Below are positions 1 through 8,847 of a stretch of DNA of 64,000 nt, piece after piece. Position numbers and translations under genes: made by a program. The stretch is from an uncultured Senegalimassilia sp. Lineage in GTDB: Bacteria; Actinomycetota; Coriobacteriia; Coriobacteriales; Eggerthellaceae. The notes beneath the pieces are model-generated. The model made no database searches and was not told where the DNA came from. It saw only the letters and a program-made list of their open reading frames with translations. The DNA is taken from positions 1 through 64,000 of the forward strand of contig CAKUJT010000003.1 of the NCBI GenBank assembly GCA_934661765.1, given 5' to 3'. Each line of letters starts with the position of its first letter. Within the stretch, counting starts at the first letter, position 1.

Positions 1-1646
1 TACCAGCCGACCAGCCCGACGGCTCCGAGACAGTGCCGCTTCTCGGTTTCCGTGGCTTCCCGGCCATAATACAGGGGTAGTAGATCGAGCGTCTGTTCTA
101 CGGTATATCCTGAACCCTGTGCTACGAAGTTGCCGATATCGCAGGCGGGATCGCCCATGGCGGCATATTCCCAGTCGATGAGGCGCATTTCGTCACCTCG
201 CACAAGGAAATTGGGGCCGTAGAAGTCGTTATGGCACAAAACGGGTTCGGAAACTTCCGACCTCATTTTGCGAGCAATCGATCCGATTCGTGCCGTTAGC
301 GGATCGAAGTCCTTCGGCAACGGATAGCTCATGTTCTTGAGAATGGACGTTATCTTCATGCCCTCGTCGTAGAAGTCGAAGCTGTACGGCGATTTCTTTC
401 CGCTCGTATGTAGCGTTCGGGCCATTTGTAACGCTCTGGCGACTTGCTCTATGTTGGAATAATCGAGCTCGGAGCAGCCTTCGATATACCGCGAGATTTT
501 CCATCCCTCGGCGGGATCCTCGAAAAGGAACGTGTCATCGAGTCCGAGTTCGCTTGCCGCGTTCAAGGCGAATGCCTCTGCTTCACGGTTGACGATTTCT
601 TCGGTTCCATTTCCTGGATGTCTGTATATGTAGCGGACGCCTTTGGCTGTGAACAAAGTGGACAGATTGGTGAGGCCTGCTTTGACGGGCTTTACGTCGG
701 TTATGTCGGCCCTCTCGCATGAAAGGGTGGTGCAGATGTTGTCGAGGATTCTGGAGTCTACATTTTCGAAGAAGTCCCGGTCAAACGCCGTCAGGTCTGT
801 AAGATAGTCGAATTCGTATATGATGCCCGGGTCATAGGGCCTCATATAAATCTCGAGTTCGTTGATGTGATCCATGAGCAAATCGTCCCACAGCTTGTCG
901 ACGGTGGCAGGTTTGCGGTATTCGTCCGAGATGATGCTAAGGAATTGCTTGCTGAAGGCTTGGTCGAAGTATGCGGGGCCGCGGGAGAAGTAGCGATGGT
1001 CGCCGTCGCGGGAGATGCTTATGATTCGGTTTTTGGAATCAGCGTCCAAGCAATATTCGCCGTGGGCGTTTTCGGCGAAGCAGGCGGATAGGTAGGGACG
1101 GTACACGTAACGCGAGAAGATATTCTCCGTGTAGTACTCGTCCGAGTTGCAAACGTAGGTGTTGCCGAGAAGGTTTGCGGCGCTGTATAGGGATGCATGG
1201 TTGTTGCGTGTGGCGTACTCGGGAGTCACGATGATGTTCACTCCGAACTCCTCCTCTAAGTAGAAGAAGGCCTCCTTCATATAGCCGACGACGATAGTAA
1301 TGTCATCGATTCCCGCTTCCTTCAGCTGGCGAATCATTCGTTCTATAAGCACTTCGCCGCGAACCTTGAACATGGCTTTGGGCTTTTCGAATGAAAGTGG
1401 GGCCAAGCGCGCAGCTGATCCGGCAGCAAGGATGACGGCGTTGTCTACCCGGTATGGGGAGAGAGCGTTTTTCCCGGCTTCGGTTACTTCGCCTGCTTCG
1501 TTTAGATAGCCGAGGTTCCGCAGCTCCTTTTGAGATTCGATTGCGGATTCGGCTGATGTGTCCGATTGTGCGAAAGTGTTCATTTGAGTTTGCTGACCCG
1601 AAATCATTGCAGTAGATAACAGGTCGAACTGGTGTTTATTTAGCAT
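1..1646 (-). CDS. LicC-LicA fusion: CTP:phosphocholine cytidylyltransferase / choline kinase (partial, C-terminus off window)
   Basis: The bifunctional product should phosphorylate choline and convert phosphocholine to CDP-choline in the cytosol for transfer onto a surface polymer. I translated the minus strand by hand. A short winged-helix-like N-terminus (about residues 1-65) precedes a nucleotidyltransferase domain with VILAAG near residue 70 and an EKPKAM motif soon after. The C-terminal half is an aminoglycoside/choline kinase fold with the catalytic HNDFYGPN motif and a downstream IDWEYA...GDPACDIGN magnesium-binding stretch. The start ATG is preceded by AAGAGGA; a second in-frame ATG lies 21 codons in. 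The frame is open to base 1, so the last residues are missing. The matching LicD transferase lies about 28 kb away (29313-31061). Confidence 0.88.
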   Translation of the reverse strand, partial: MLNKHQFDLLSTAMISGQQTQMNTFAQSDTSAESAIESQKELRNLGYLNEAGEVTEAGKNALSPYRVDNAVILAAGSAARLAPLSFEKPKAMFKVRGEVLIERMIRQLKEAGIDDITIVVGYMKEAFFYLEEEFGVNIIVTPEYATRNNHASLYSAANLLGNTYVCNSDEYYTENIFSRYVYRPYLSACFAENAHGEYCLDADSKNRIISISRDGDHRYFSRGPAYFDQAFSKQFLSIISDEYRKPATVDKLWDDLLMDHINELEIYMRPYDPGIIYEFDYLTDLTAFDRDFFENVDSRILDNICTTLSCERADITDVKPVKAGLTNLSTLFTAKGVRYIYRHPGNGTEEIVNREAEAFALNAASELGLDDTFLFEDPAEGWKISRYIEGCSELDYSNIEQVARALQMARTLHTSGKKSPYSFDFYDEGMKITSILKNMSYPLPKDFDPLTARIGSIARKMRSEVSEPVLCHNDFYGPNFLVRGDEMRLIDWEYAAMGDPACDIGNFVAQGSGYTVEQTLDLLPLYYGREATETEKRHCLGAVGLVGW

Positions 1647-1977
1647 ATGTCCTCTTGTTCGCATTCGCATGGGCAAACGGTCATTGCTCGCTAGTTCATC
1701 ATAGATAAGGGCCGATTAATGCTCAAATCGAAAGAGCAACCAATCAGAAGAGTTTAGCTTATATATTTGCTGCGTTACCCGATTGCATCTTTGAGCTATT
1801 TGCCAAATAATTTGTGGTTTCGTGCGGGGATAACAATAAAACGGATTGGGCTTGCTGCCTTGTCTTCCTATCTGATGCGTTCTCCATTTGCATCGAATGT
1901 GCCAATATAGGGTGCTGCTTGTCCCGGGTTCTTTCAACTGTTTTGCGGCGATTGCGCTATGTAGATTGGTATTGAGT

Positions 1978-2040
1978 AAAGGGAACGATGGTAAATCTGT
2001 ATCATTCCCTTTGTAAAGACTAGAGGGAATGATACAGATT
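1978..2040. promoter_or_regulatory. Overlapping inverted repeats in a 500-bp AT-rich intergenic region
   Basis: The gap between the Lic fusion and the DUF6541 gene (1647-2147) has no credible gene. Its one strong feature is a perfect 17-bp inverted repeat (1994-2010 with 2024-2040, 13-nt loop). The left arm also matches, at 11 of 13 bases in inverted orientation, a third copy at 1978-1990, so the central arm can pair with either neighbour. No clear T-run follows on either strand, so a simple intrinsic terminator is not obvious. It could be an attenuator-like leader, an operator or the relic of a small mobile element. Confidence 0.5.
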
Positions 2041-2147
2041 GTGGCGAGGGATGCTTTAGTTTTCTTCGATAGAATCGAAAAGCGAAGCAGAACACCAAGA
2101 TTGGGTAATCGCGGGGATATCAATTGGCTCCCCCTCGCGATTGCTTA

Positions 2148-4190
2148 CTATCGGAGAATTCTGTAGAGCCTTCGATCTCCATCCGACATTACTAGCTCAA
2201 AACCCTCGGTGAAATCCGTCAGTCTCAAAATACCCTGCCAATCCGACTCGTTCATACCGCCATCGGTTGACCATAAGGTGTCTCCGTTGCGAACAAATCC
2301 GTTTCTATCAAGTAATAGTACAAATTTAGCATCAATGTTGCGTACAGCAGATTTTACTGTGTCGTTGATGTTGTATTCGCAGAGACTGCTTGTAATAGTA
2401 TTGCAATCGTTGGTTTTGTCTCCATCTCCGAATGATTTGAAATAGCAATTCAATCCATATTTCATATACGCAGAAATGCTTCCATCTGCAGGAATGTTAA
2501 TCACCAAATCGTCTTTATCAACAATTGTCAAAACTTGCTGGATGAATTGATCGTCAGCCTCGCTATAAGAATTGCTTTCGCTCAGCAAATTTAGCTGCTC
2601 TAAAGTATCGCGCGATTGACCAAATGCTGTATTAACTTGAGATCCGTTTACCGAAAACGAGGGGAATATAATAGCCACGACCGCAATCAGCGAAAGGAGC
2701 GCGTTGACAACCTTTTCATCTTTTATGGAAGGGGCTTTGTAGTCAAGAATCTGCAGAATTGCGCGAATAACTGTGTTCATGCCAATGCTCGCTAGCAATG
2801 CTCCAGGAAAGACGAGAGAAGCTGATGTGCGCCAATGGTCGTTATACCAAAAGCCCGTCAAAAAGGTCTTCAAGGTTCCTTCGCTTGATATACCGATGAT
2901 ATACATTGCAAGAAAAATGACAAAGCTAACTGAAACCCATATGTATTTGCGGTTTACGAGCGTCCAGACAAAACCAATCCAGACGACAATTGAAAGCAAC
3001 AGCTGAGGAGCACCAAATCGGAGTGCCAAATCAACACCGCTAACAATAGCGGCTTTTGTGCCGAGGAAAGCGGGCCAAGGGAAAGAAACAACACCCTGGA
3101 AGGAGGGCAGTTTATAGAAGGAGTACCATATCATCAGTACGAGACAGGCAATCCCTAACCTAACCAATGCGCAAGGAGTCCCATTGGAAAGATGCTCTGT
3201 TTTCTGAAAACGGGCTAAAATATACTTAATGTTCCAAATCAAATAAGGTGCTAGCACTACGGCTGCTGTAAATATGGCATTCGGCTGAAGAACAGCGATT
3301 CCGATACCTGCATAGACAAAGGCAATGGCGGAAAAGACTAATTGTTTTTTGTTGCCGCCGATACAATTGGTTGTGCGAATAAATAGGTAAAGAAGGGCCG
3401 GCAATGCACAATAGGAAGCTGCATTGGGGTATAGCGGTCCAAATAAGTACATTCCAGATGGAAACGCTACAAAACATACGCTTGAAACGATTGCGCCAAA
3501 ACGCAGCAAGGTCTTTTGATGTCCTGAAAACACAGCTTCAGACAATGCGCATATACCCAAGGGAAAAACACTTCCGGCAAATGCGAGATTCGCCGCGTTT
3601 TCAGCCATAGGGGCAGAAACGCCCAGTGTGGAAGAAATCATGGCGCATACGATATGCCATCCTTCGGGGTAAAAAGAGGGAGACGCCTCAACGGGGATCT
3701 GGTTAAAAGGGGTTGCTAAATAGCTACTGGCATTAAACGTTGAATAAAACCCAGTTTCCGTCATGGAGATAATTGATCCCAGATGCGCCATATTGTCAGA
3801 ATGCTGCGAAAACGATTCGGGTCCATCAAGGGGCAGCACTGTTGAATACACAACGATGGCAAATGCTACCAGTAAGCCGATAGTGAGTAATGTGTATTCA
3901 GATTTCGTAACTGTTGGACAATTTACAAGTGTATTAACGGTAAACTTTTTGCCAACTAATGCGATGGCTGCGGTCAATGCCAACGCGATTACAAATAGTT
4001 GTATTCCGCTCATACTCAATTGAATAATCCAGAACGCTTGGCCCAAGACTACATATGTCGCAACGGATAGCGGTGCAGCGCACGCAATAGCGCTCGACAG
4101 ATTAAGTGAGAAGCATTTCAGGAGCAAAGCGCCAGGAACAATTATGGCAATAAGAGCGAATGCATAGCAAATAAAAAAGGTAATCCACAT
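2148..4190 (-). CDS. DUF6541-like polytopic membrane protein
   Basis: This 680-residue protein begins with a hydrophobic segment and contains more than ten probable membrane spans, followed by a soluble C-terminal domain of about 150 residues. Length and pattern fit the DUF6541 family of large actinobacterial membrane proteins that sit in surface-polysaccharide loci and resemble GT-C glycosyltransferases; this assignment is from memory of the family. It is 33 bp downstream of the acyltransferase gene and probably co-transcribed with it on the minus strand. The gene is much more AT-rich than the core of the locus, which suggests acquisition by transfer. A role in modifying the wall polymer outside the membrane is an inference from context. 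Confidence 0.7.
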   Translation of the reverse strand: MWITFFICYAFALIAIIVPGALLLKCFSLNLSSAIACAAPLSVATYVVLGQAFWIIQLSMSGIQLFVIALALTAAIALVGKKFTVNTLVNCPTVTKSEYTLLTIGLLVAFAIVVYSTVLPLDGPESFSQHSDNMAHLGSIISMTETGFYSTFNASSYLATPFNQIPVEASPSFYPEGWHIVCAMISSTLGVSAPMAENAANLAFAGSVFPLGICALSEAVFSGHQKTLLRFGAIVSSVCFVAFPSGMYLFGPLYPNAASYCALPALLYLFIRTTNCIGGNKKQLVFSAIAFVYAGIGIAVLQPNAIFTAAVVLAPYLIWNIKYILARFQKTEHLSNGTPCALVRLGIACLVLMIWYSFYKLPSFQGVVSFPWPAFLGTKAAIVSGVDLALRFGAPQLLLSIVVWIGFVWTLVNRKYIWVSVSFVIFLAMYIIGISSEGTLKTFLTGFWYNDHWRTSASLVFPGALLASIGMNTVIRAILQILDYKAPSIKDEKVVNALLSLIAVVAIIFPSFSVNGSQVNTAFGQSRDTLEQLNLLSESNSYSEADDQFIQQVLTIVDKDDLVINIPADGSISAYMKYGLNCYFKSFGDGDKTNDCNTITSSLCEYNINDTVKSAVRNIDAKFVLLLDRNGFVRNGDTLWSTDGGMNESDWQGILRLTDFTEGFELVMSDGDRRLYRILR

Positions 4191-4223
4191 TGTTTTCGAT
4201 TCCTTCTGAGTATGAACAAGTAG

Positions 4224-5303
4224 CTATTTAGACTGTCTAAAGATAAAGCTGACGCATGTGCGAATCCAAGCCATTATTTTGACTCCGATCCATGCAAGTA
4301 AAAGGGAGATTGCAAATACGATAAAGGGTCTCAGACCTAAATCCCAAAGAATTCGATGCGGAATAAAGAGATCAAGGCTATTAATAACAAGCATGTGAAT
4401 CGCATAGACACCAAGACTGAAGCTAGATAGGGAGCGAATTGCGCCATATGATCTCAAATTGCCAATTTTATTATTGCAAGATTTGAATAGGAGGAAGACG
4501 CCCGTTGAATATAGCAGAGCGAAAAGAGAGCTTGCGTTTGCGTAAAAGCTGTCATATGGCTGATAAGATCCTGATAAGACGGTATGCCCAAGATTTGCTT
4601 TGTATGTCATCGCTATGATGATTCCGCATGATGCAATCGTCATCAGTAAGACAGCGGGAATTGATATCTGTTTCGACAAATGGTGCTGCAAATAATACCC
4701 AAGCAGATAGTAAGTAATCCACCCTTTAAGATATGGAGCTGCAAGAAGACTAAAGAAGTCGTCTGTAGGCATGAAACGATTTAACAAAGGAATAATCATC
4801 GTTGAAATGATGCAGATAATTATTGCATATTGCAGTAAACGCTTATTATCCACAATAAGCGAGAATATTGGTGTGACCAGATATAGCATCAGTATGGCGT
4901 AAAAAAACCAATAGACATCGCAAATGGTGTTGTGGAATAGTCCATCTATGAATCCCCACATAGAAATGTCGACTGGGTATCCTGCAACAGCATATTTAAT
5001 TAATGGCGATGACACATACACTATGGCGCTAGCTACGCAAAGGGTAAACACCACCTTTTTAAACCTTTTTACAAAAAAGGTTTTCGTATCGTACTTTTTT
5101 CGATAGCCTAATAGATTTGCGCCACTAATCATAAAAAATACGGGCACTGCAAAGATGCAAAGTGATTGATATACAACATCAATCAACCATTCTGCATCAC
5201 CGGTATTCATGAAGATACTCGTCGAACAATGGAGTACAACGACGGCAAAGCAGGCAATTACATTTAATAAGTCTATCCAAGAATGTCGAACATTGCGTCC
5301 CAT
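4224..5303 (-). CDS. Acyltransferase 3 family membrane protein (O-acetyltransferase-like)
   Basis: A 359-residue integral membrane protein of the acyltransferase-3 (OafA/WecH) type, expected to move an acyl group, usually acetyl, across the membrane onto a surface glycan. The N-terminal span holds the family's histidine in the context VVVLHCS near residue 25, followed by about nine further hydrophobic segments. I chose the ATG at 5303 because GGGAG lies six bases upstream; a longer frame starts 12 codons earlier at 5339 with no better ribosome site. It is AT-rich like its downstream neighbour. The IS256 element lies directly upstream and may have separated it from an original promoter. Confidence 0.82.
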   Translation of the reverse strand: MGRNVRHSWIDLLNVIACFAVVVLHCSTSIFMNTGDAEWLIDVVYQSLCIFAVPVFFMISGANLLGYRKKYDTKTFFVKRFKKVVFTLCVASAIVYVSSPLIKYAVAGYPVDISMWGFIDGLFHNTICDVYWFFYAILMLYLVTPIFSLIVDNKRLLQYAIIICIISTMIIPLLNRFMPTDDFFSLLAAPYLKGWITYYLLGYYLQHHLSKQISIPAVLLMTIASCGIIIAMTYKANLGHTVLSGSYQPYDSFYANASSLFALLYSTGVFLLFKSCNNKIGNLRSYGAIRSLSSFSLGVYAIHMLVINSLDLFIPHRILWDLGLRPFIVFAISLLLAWIGVKIMAWIRTCVSFIFRQSK

Positions 5304-5484
5304 TGTTGCTCCCACTGCTTCTCTTGGTCTGCCGCACATATTTACAAATACAATATTTTACCTTAGGCAGCATAAACACTCGGCTAAACTGACGAAAAGC
5401 CATTACAGTTGCTCGATATTAAGCCTATTAGGAGGAATCATTCAAAGTGGTTCTTTGGAGCAATATGCATTTTCGTATTGCGGC

Positions 5485-5507
5485 GGTAACGTAAAATTCT
5501 TTGCGCA
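5485..5507. repeat. IS256 left inverted repeat (imperfect 23 bp)
   Basis: It begins GGTAAC and ends TTTGCGCA, and pairs with the right repeat at 17 of 23 positions. It lies about 97 bp upstream of the transposase start. Confidence 0.6.
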
Positions 5508-5603
5508 CTTTGAAAGCTGAACGCGTCCAGAAAAGAGAAAGGACATGGCGCGTGCCGTCGGTATGATTTGAGTGTCGAATTCAATCATGCTAGGGGGCAG
5601 GCC

Positions 5604-6763
5604 ATGTCCAACCCAATCGTATCATTCGACGAGCAGGCTGTGAAAGACGAATTGCGCGAGCTGGTCAGGAAAACCATCGAGGAGACCATCAACGCGATGC
5701 TCGACGAGGTGGCCGACCGGCTCGTCGGCGCCGGGCCCTACGAGCGCACCGACGAGCGCGCCGCCTACCGCGCCGGCCACTACGAGCGCGGCTTCGCCAC
5801 GACGTCGGGCCAGGTCACGCTCAAGATGCCCAAGCTCAAGGGGATGAGGTTCGCCACCGCCGTCATCGAGCGCTACAAAAGGCGCGAGACCAGCGTCGAG
5901 GAGGCCGTCATCGAGATGTACCTGGCCGGCGTGTCGACGCGGCGCATCGAGGACGTCAGCGAGATCCTCTGGGGCGCCGGCGTTTCCGCCGGCACGGTCT
6001 CCAACCTGAACGACAAGGCGTTCAAGGCGGTCGACGAATGGAGATGCCGGCCTCTGGCCCGCGAATACCCGTACGTCTACGTCGACGGCATCTACCTCAA
6101 GCGCAGCTGGGGCGGCTCCTACGAGAACGTGGCGGTGATGGTGGCGATCGGCGTGAACGAGGACGGATACCGCGAGGTCGTCGGCTGCGCCGAGCGCTTC
6201 ACGGAGTCCAAGGAGTGCTGGCGCGACTTCCTGTCGTGGCTGAAGTCGCGCGGCCTTCGCGACGTGCGCATGTTCACCGGCGACAAGGCCGCCGGCATGG
6301 TCGGATCGATCGCCGAGGTGTTCCCGAAGGCCAAATACCAGCGCTGCACCGTGCACTTCTACCGCAACGCGCTGGCCAAGGTCCCCAGATCCAAGCGCTC
6401 CCGGGTCGCGGCCATGCTCAAGGCAATCCACGCGATGGAGTCGCGCGAGGCCTCGGCGGCCAAGGCCGAGTCGGTGGCAGCCGAGCTCGAGTCGATGAAG
6501 CTCAAAGAGGCCGCCAAGGTCGTGCGCGAGGGCTTTGCCGAGACGCTGACGTACTGCGAGATGCCCCGCGAGCATTGGCGGCGCATCCGCACGAGCAACG
6601 CCATCGAGCGGCTCAACAGGGAGATCAGGCGCAGGACCCGCGTCGTCGGCACGTTCCCCGTCGAGAAACCCGCGCCGCTGCTGGTGGCCGCCCGCTGAAA
6701 TACGTCGCCGACAGCGAATGGGGCTCCCGCCGATACCTGGACGCGCCTCTGCTCAAGGAGTAG
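5604..6763 (+). pseudogene. IS256 (Mutator) family transposase, frameshifted near the C-terminus
   Basis: The open frame from ATG 5604 (after AGGGGGCAGGCC) encodes 364 residues of a Mutator-type DDE transposase. The motif YVDGIYLK and the FTGDKAAGM segment provide two acidic residues, and the CTVHFYRN motif and the RTSNAIERLNREIR block are family hallmarks. Translation stops at 6698 after LLVAAR, whereas the conserved tail (LKYVADSEWGSRRYLD...) continues in the -1 frame up to a stop at 6763. Loss of a single C near 6694 explains this. The product lacks its final 20 or so residues, so it is probably inactive, unless a -1 slip restores the frame. Confidence 0.85.
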
Positions 6764-6786
6764 CCGTGCCGGCGGCTGGCTGAATT

Positions 6787-6809
6787 TGCGCAAAAGTATT
6801 GACGGTACC
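6787..6809. repeat. IS256 right inverted repeat (imperfect 23 bp)
   Basis: Inverted partner of the left end; it contains TGCGCAAA at its inner edge and an outward-facing TTGACG hexamer. Confidence 0.6.
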
Positions 6810-6827
6810 AAAGCTATACAAGATAGT
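6799..6827 (+). promoter_or_regulatory. Putative hybrid promoter at the IS256 right end driving the muramidase gene
   Basis: TTGACG (6799-6804) inside the right inverted repeat is 17 bp from GATAGT (6822-6827) in the flanking DNA. Transcription would start near 6834, about 20 nt before the muramidase start codon. IS256-type elements are known to create promoters this way; the assignment is by eye only. Confidence 0.45.
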
Positions 6828-6854
6828 GAGATAAATAATCGTAGGTCGATTAAC

Positions 6855-8783
6855 ATGTCAAAGCGATCGAAGGATGGTTCTATGCGTTTTTTAAGCAAAT
6901 ATCTATTGATTTGTACAACGCTAGCATTAGCCATGGTCAGTGTCTCTTCAGTCGCCGCCTACGCTGACGAGGATGCTTCGGCAATTGCCGATGACCAAGT
7001 GGTCGTCGTAAGCGAGCAATCGAATGATGTGGCTCCCGATGCGGGCATAGAGCCGGAGTATGACAGGGGCAGCGGCTCTTACGCTGAAAGTTGGCGATAT
7101 AGTCAGGGCATTTTAACTTCGGAATCGGATTACTCGGCACAATCTATGAGCCGTTCGGGTGTTAACTCCTGGTGGAAAGAAGGAAGCACGTGGGTTAGCG
7201 CTGACGGAACGCGAGTTAGCGGCGCAAAGGCCATGGGCATCGATGTGTCTATGCATCAAGGACAAATCGATTGGGGCAGGGTAAAGTCTTCGGGCGTTAA
7301 TTATGCGATTATCCGTTGTGGATACGGTTCCGATTATAGTGAGCAGGATGACCCTCAGTTTCTCAGGAACGTATCTGAGTGCATGAAGCGCGGTATTCCT
7401 TTCGGTGTGTATATCTATTCGTATGCATATAACACCTCCATGGCTCAGAGCGAGGCCAATCATGTTCTTCGCTTGCTAAATGCGGCCGGTTTAACGCCAG
7501 GAAAGGTTTCATATCCAATTTACTTTGATTTGGAAAATCAGGGATCAAACGGACGACCTGGTGCTTCTGGCCACAGCATTAGCAACAGCACTCTTGCCTC
7601 TATGGCGTCCACATTTTGCGGTGCAATTGAGAATGCTGGCTACCGAGCAGGTGTGTATGCAAATCTGAACTGGTGGAATAGCTATTTAACCAGCAGCGTA
7701 TTCGATAACTGGAGCAAATGGGTTGCGCAATACAACTCGAGTTGCTGGTATAGCAAACCTTATGATATGTGGCAGTGCATGAGCGATGGTTCTGTTCCCG
7801 GCATCTCCACCAATGTTGACGTTAACTTTGATTTCACGGGATTGGGCTCTGAAAGCAGTGAAGTTTGGAACCGAGTGTATGGCCAGGGGCAAATTGACAC
7901 TATGCAGGCGATTTCGAAAACTGGGTGGTCTAGTAGCAACAGTGTTGTGATTGCAACTGATTCGGCGTATTGGGATGCATTGTCCGCAAGCTCCCTTGCT
8001 GGTAGCTTGGATTGTCCTGTCTTGCTGACCTATCCCGATTCGTTGGCTTCGCAGACCGCTGCAGAGATTAAGAGACTGGGCGCGAAGACTGCTTATATTT
8101 GCGGAGGCCCTTTGGCGATAAGCACGACGGTTGATGCCCGAATTAAAGCTCTTGGCTGCACAAATGTTGTTCGCGTTTATGGTCAAGATCATCAAGGTAC
8201 TTCAAGGGCAATCGCCGATAAGGTTCAGGCAAATGATTTGTCGACCTGCATTATTGCGACCTCTCAGTCGTTCCAGGATGCTTTGTCGATTTCCCCTTAT
8301 GCATATGCAAACAATATTCCTATTTACCTTTGCGAAGGCGGTACCAATTCGGTTTCTTCGGATACGTTGAAGTCGATTAAATCCAAGCAATTCAAAAACG
8401 CAATCATTGTTGGTGGTCCGATTGCAGTTGATTCTGGTGTTGAATCGAAATTGAAAAGCGCTGGCATAACGAATGTTCAACGGATTTATGGCCAGACTGA
8501 ATACGAAACAAGCAATTCAATCGCAAAGTGGTGCGTGCAGCATGGGATGACCGCGAATAATATGGCGGTAGCCACAGGAACGCAGTATTTCGATGCATTG
8601 GCCGGCGCCGCCCTATGTGGTAAAAACAATTCTGTTTTGGTCATTGTGAGTGACTGGAACCGAGTCACGATTACCGATTTTGTATCTGCTAACAAATCGG
8701 CTATATCTAACGGATTCGTTTTCGGCGGTGAGTTGGCCGTATCGAGAAATAGTTGGGATACCTTAGTCAGGTATTCAAGGTAG
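6855..8783 (+). CDS. Secreted GH25 muramidase with C-terminal CWB2 cell-wall-binding repeats
   Basis: The product is a secreted N-acetylmuramidase held on the wall. A signal peptide of about 40 residues ends near VAAYADED. A GH25 (Lyz1-type) catalytic domain follows, with MGIDVSMHQGQIDW at its start and YPIYFDLEN holding the catalytic acids. About 300 residues of three CWB2 modules complete the protein, each with a V..YGQ opening, a D-A-L core and an I(V)GG turn. CWB2 repeats bind anionic wall polymers in clostridia. ATG 6855 and ATG 6882 are both possible starts; the latter has AAGGATGG just upstream. The gene ends at a terminator shared with the convergent ABC ATPase gene, whose C-terminal half is related to these repeats. 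Confidence 0.9.
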   Translation: MSKRSKDGSMRFLSKYLLICTTLALAMVSVSSVAAYADEDASAIADDQVVVVSEQSNDVAPDAGIEPEYDRGSGSYAESWRYSQGILTSESDYSAQSMSRSGVNSWWKEGSTWVSADGTRVSGAKAMGIDVSMHQGQIDWGRVKSSGVNYAIIRCGYGSDYSEQDDPQFLRNVSECMKRGIPFGVYIYSYAYNTSMAQSEANHVLRLLNAAGLTPGKVSYPIYFDLENQGSNGRPGASGHSISNSTLASMASTFCGAIENAGYRAGVYANLNWWNSYLTSSVFDNWSKWVAQYNSSCWYSKPYDMWQCMSDGSVPGISTNVDVNFDFTGLGSESSEVWNRVYGQGQIDTMQAISKTGWSSSNSVVIATDSAYWDALSASSLAGSLDCPVLLTYPDSLASQTAAEIKRLGAKTAYICGGPLAISTTVDARIKALGCTNVVRVYGQDHQGTSRAIADKVQANDLSTCIIATSQSFQDALSISPYAYANNIPIYLCEGGTNSVSSDTLKSIKSKQFKNAIIVGGPIAVDSGVESKLKSAGITNVQRIYGQTEYETSNSIAKWCVQHGMTANNMAVATGTQYFDALAGAALCGKNNSVLVIVSDWNRVTITDFVSANKSAISNGFVFGGELAVSRNSWDTLVRYSR

Positions 8784-8800
8784 GCATCGTATATCTTCAA

Positions 8801-8839
8801 AAGAAGGGGGGTCGAGATCATATCTCGACCCCCCTTCTT
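8801..8839. terminator. Bidirectional intrinsic terminator between convergent genes
   Basis: A perfect 18-bp stem (8801-8818 with 8822-8839) and a 3-nt loop, GC-rich near its centre, with A-rich sequence before and T-rich sequence after. It sits between two stop codons facing each other, so it can terminate both transcripts. Confidence 0.93.
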
Positions 8840-8847
8840 TCTTGTAT

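Larger units (their letters stand above)
5485..6809. mobile_element. IS256-family insertion sequence
   Basis: The element of about 1.3 kb consists of one Mutator-type transposase flanked by imperfect 23-bp inverted repeats (5485-5507 and 6787-6809; 17 of 23 positions match, ending inward in TTTGCGCA). Its GC content is far above that of the AT-rich genes on its left, marking it as a later insertion. I see no matching 8-9 bp target duplication outside the repeats, so either the ends are a few bases off, the flanks have diverged, or rearrangement followed insertion. Confidence 0.8.

Noticed and set aside
1716..2123. 135-codon open frame on the minus strand in the gap left of the DUF6541 gene
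   Set aside because: Composition is unlike a protein, it spans the inverted repeats, and no ribosome site or family motif is present.
5622..6575. 317-codon antisense frame within the IS256 transposase
   Set aside because: Shadow of a high-GC gene with strong third-position bias; no motif or ribosome site.
5477..6817. Target-site duplication of the IS256 element
   Set aside because: The 8-9 bp on either side of the assigned ends do not match.
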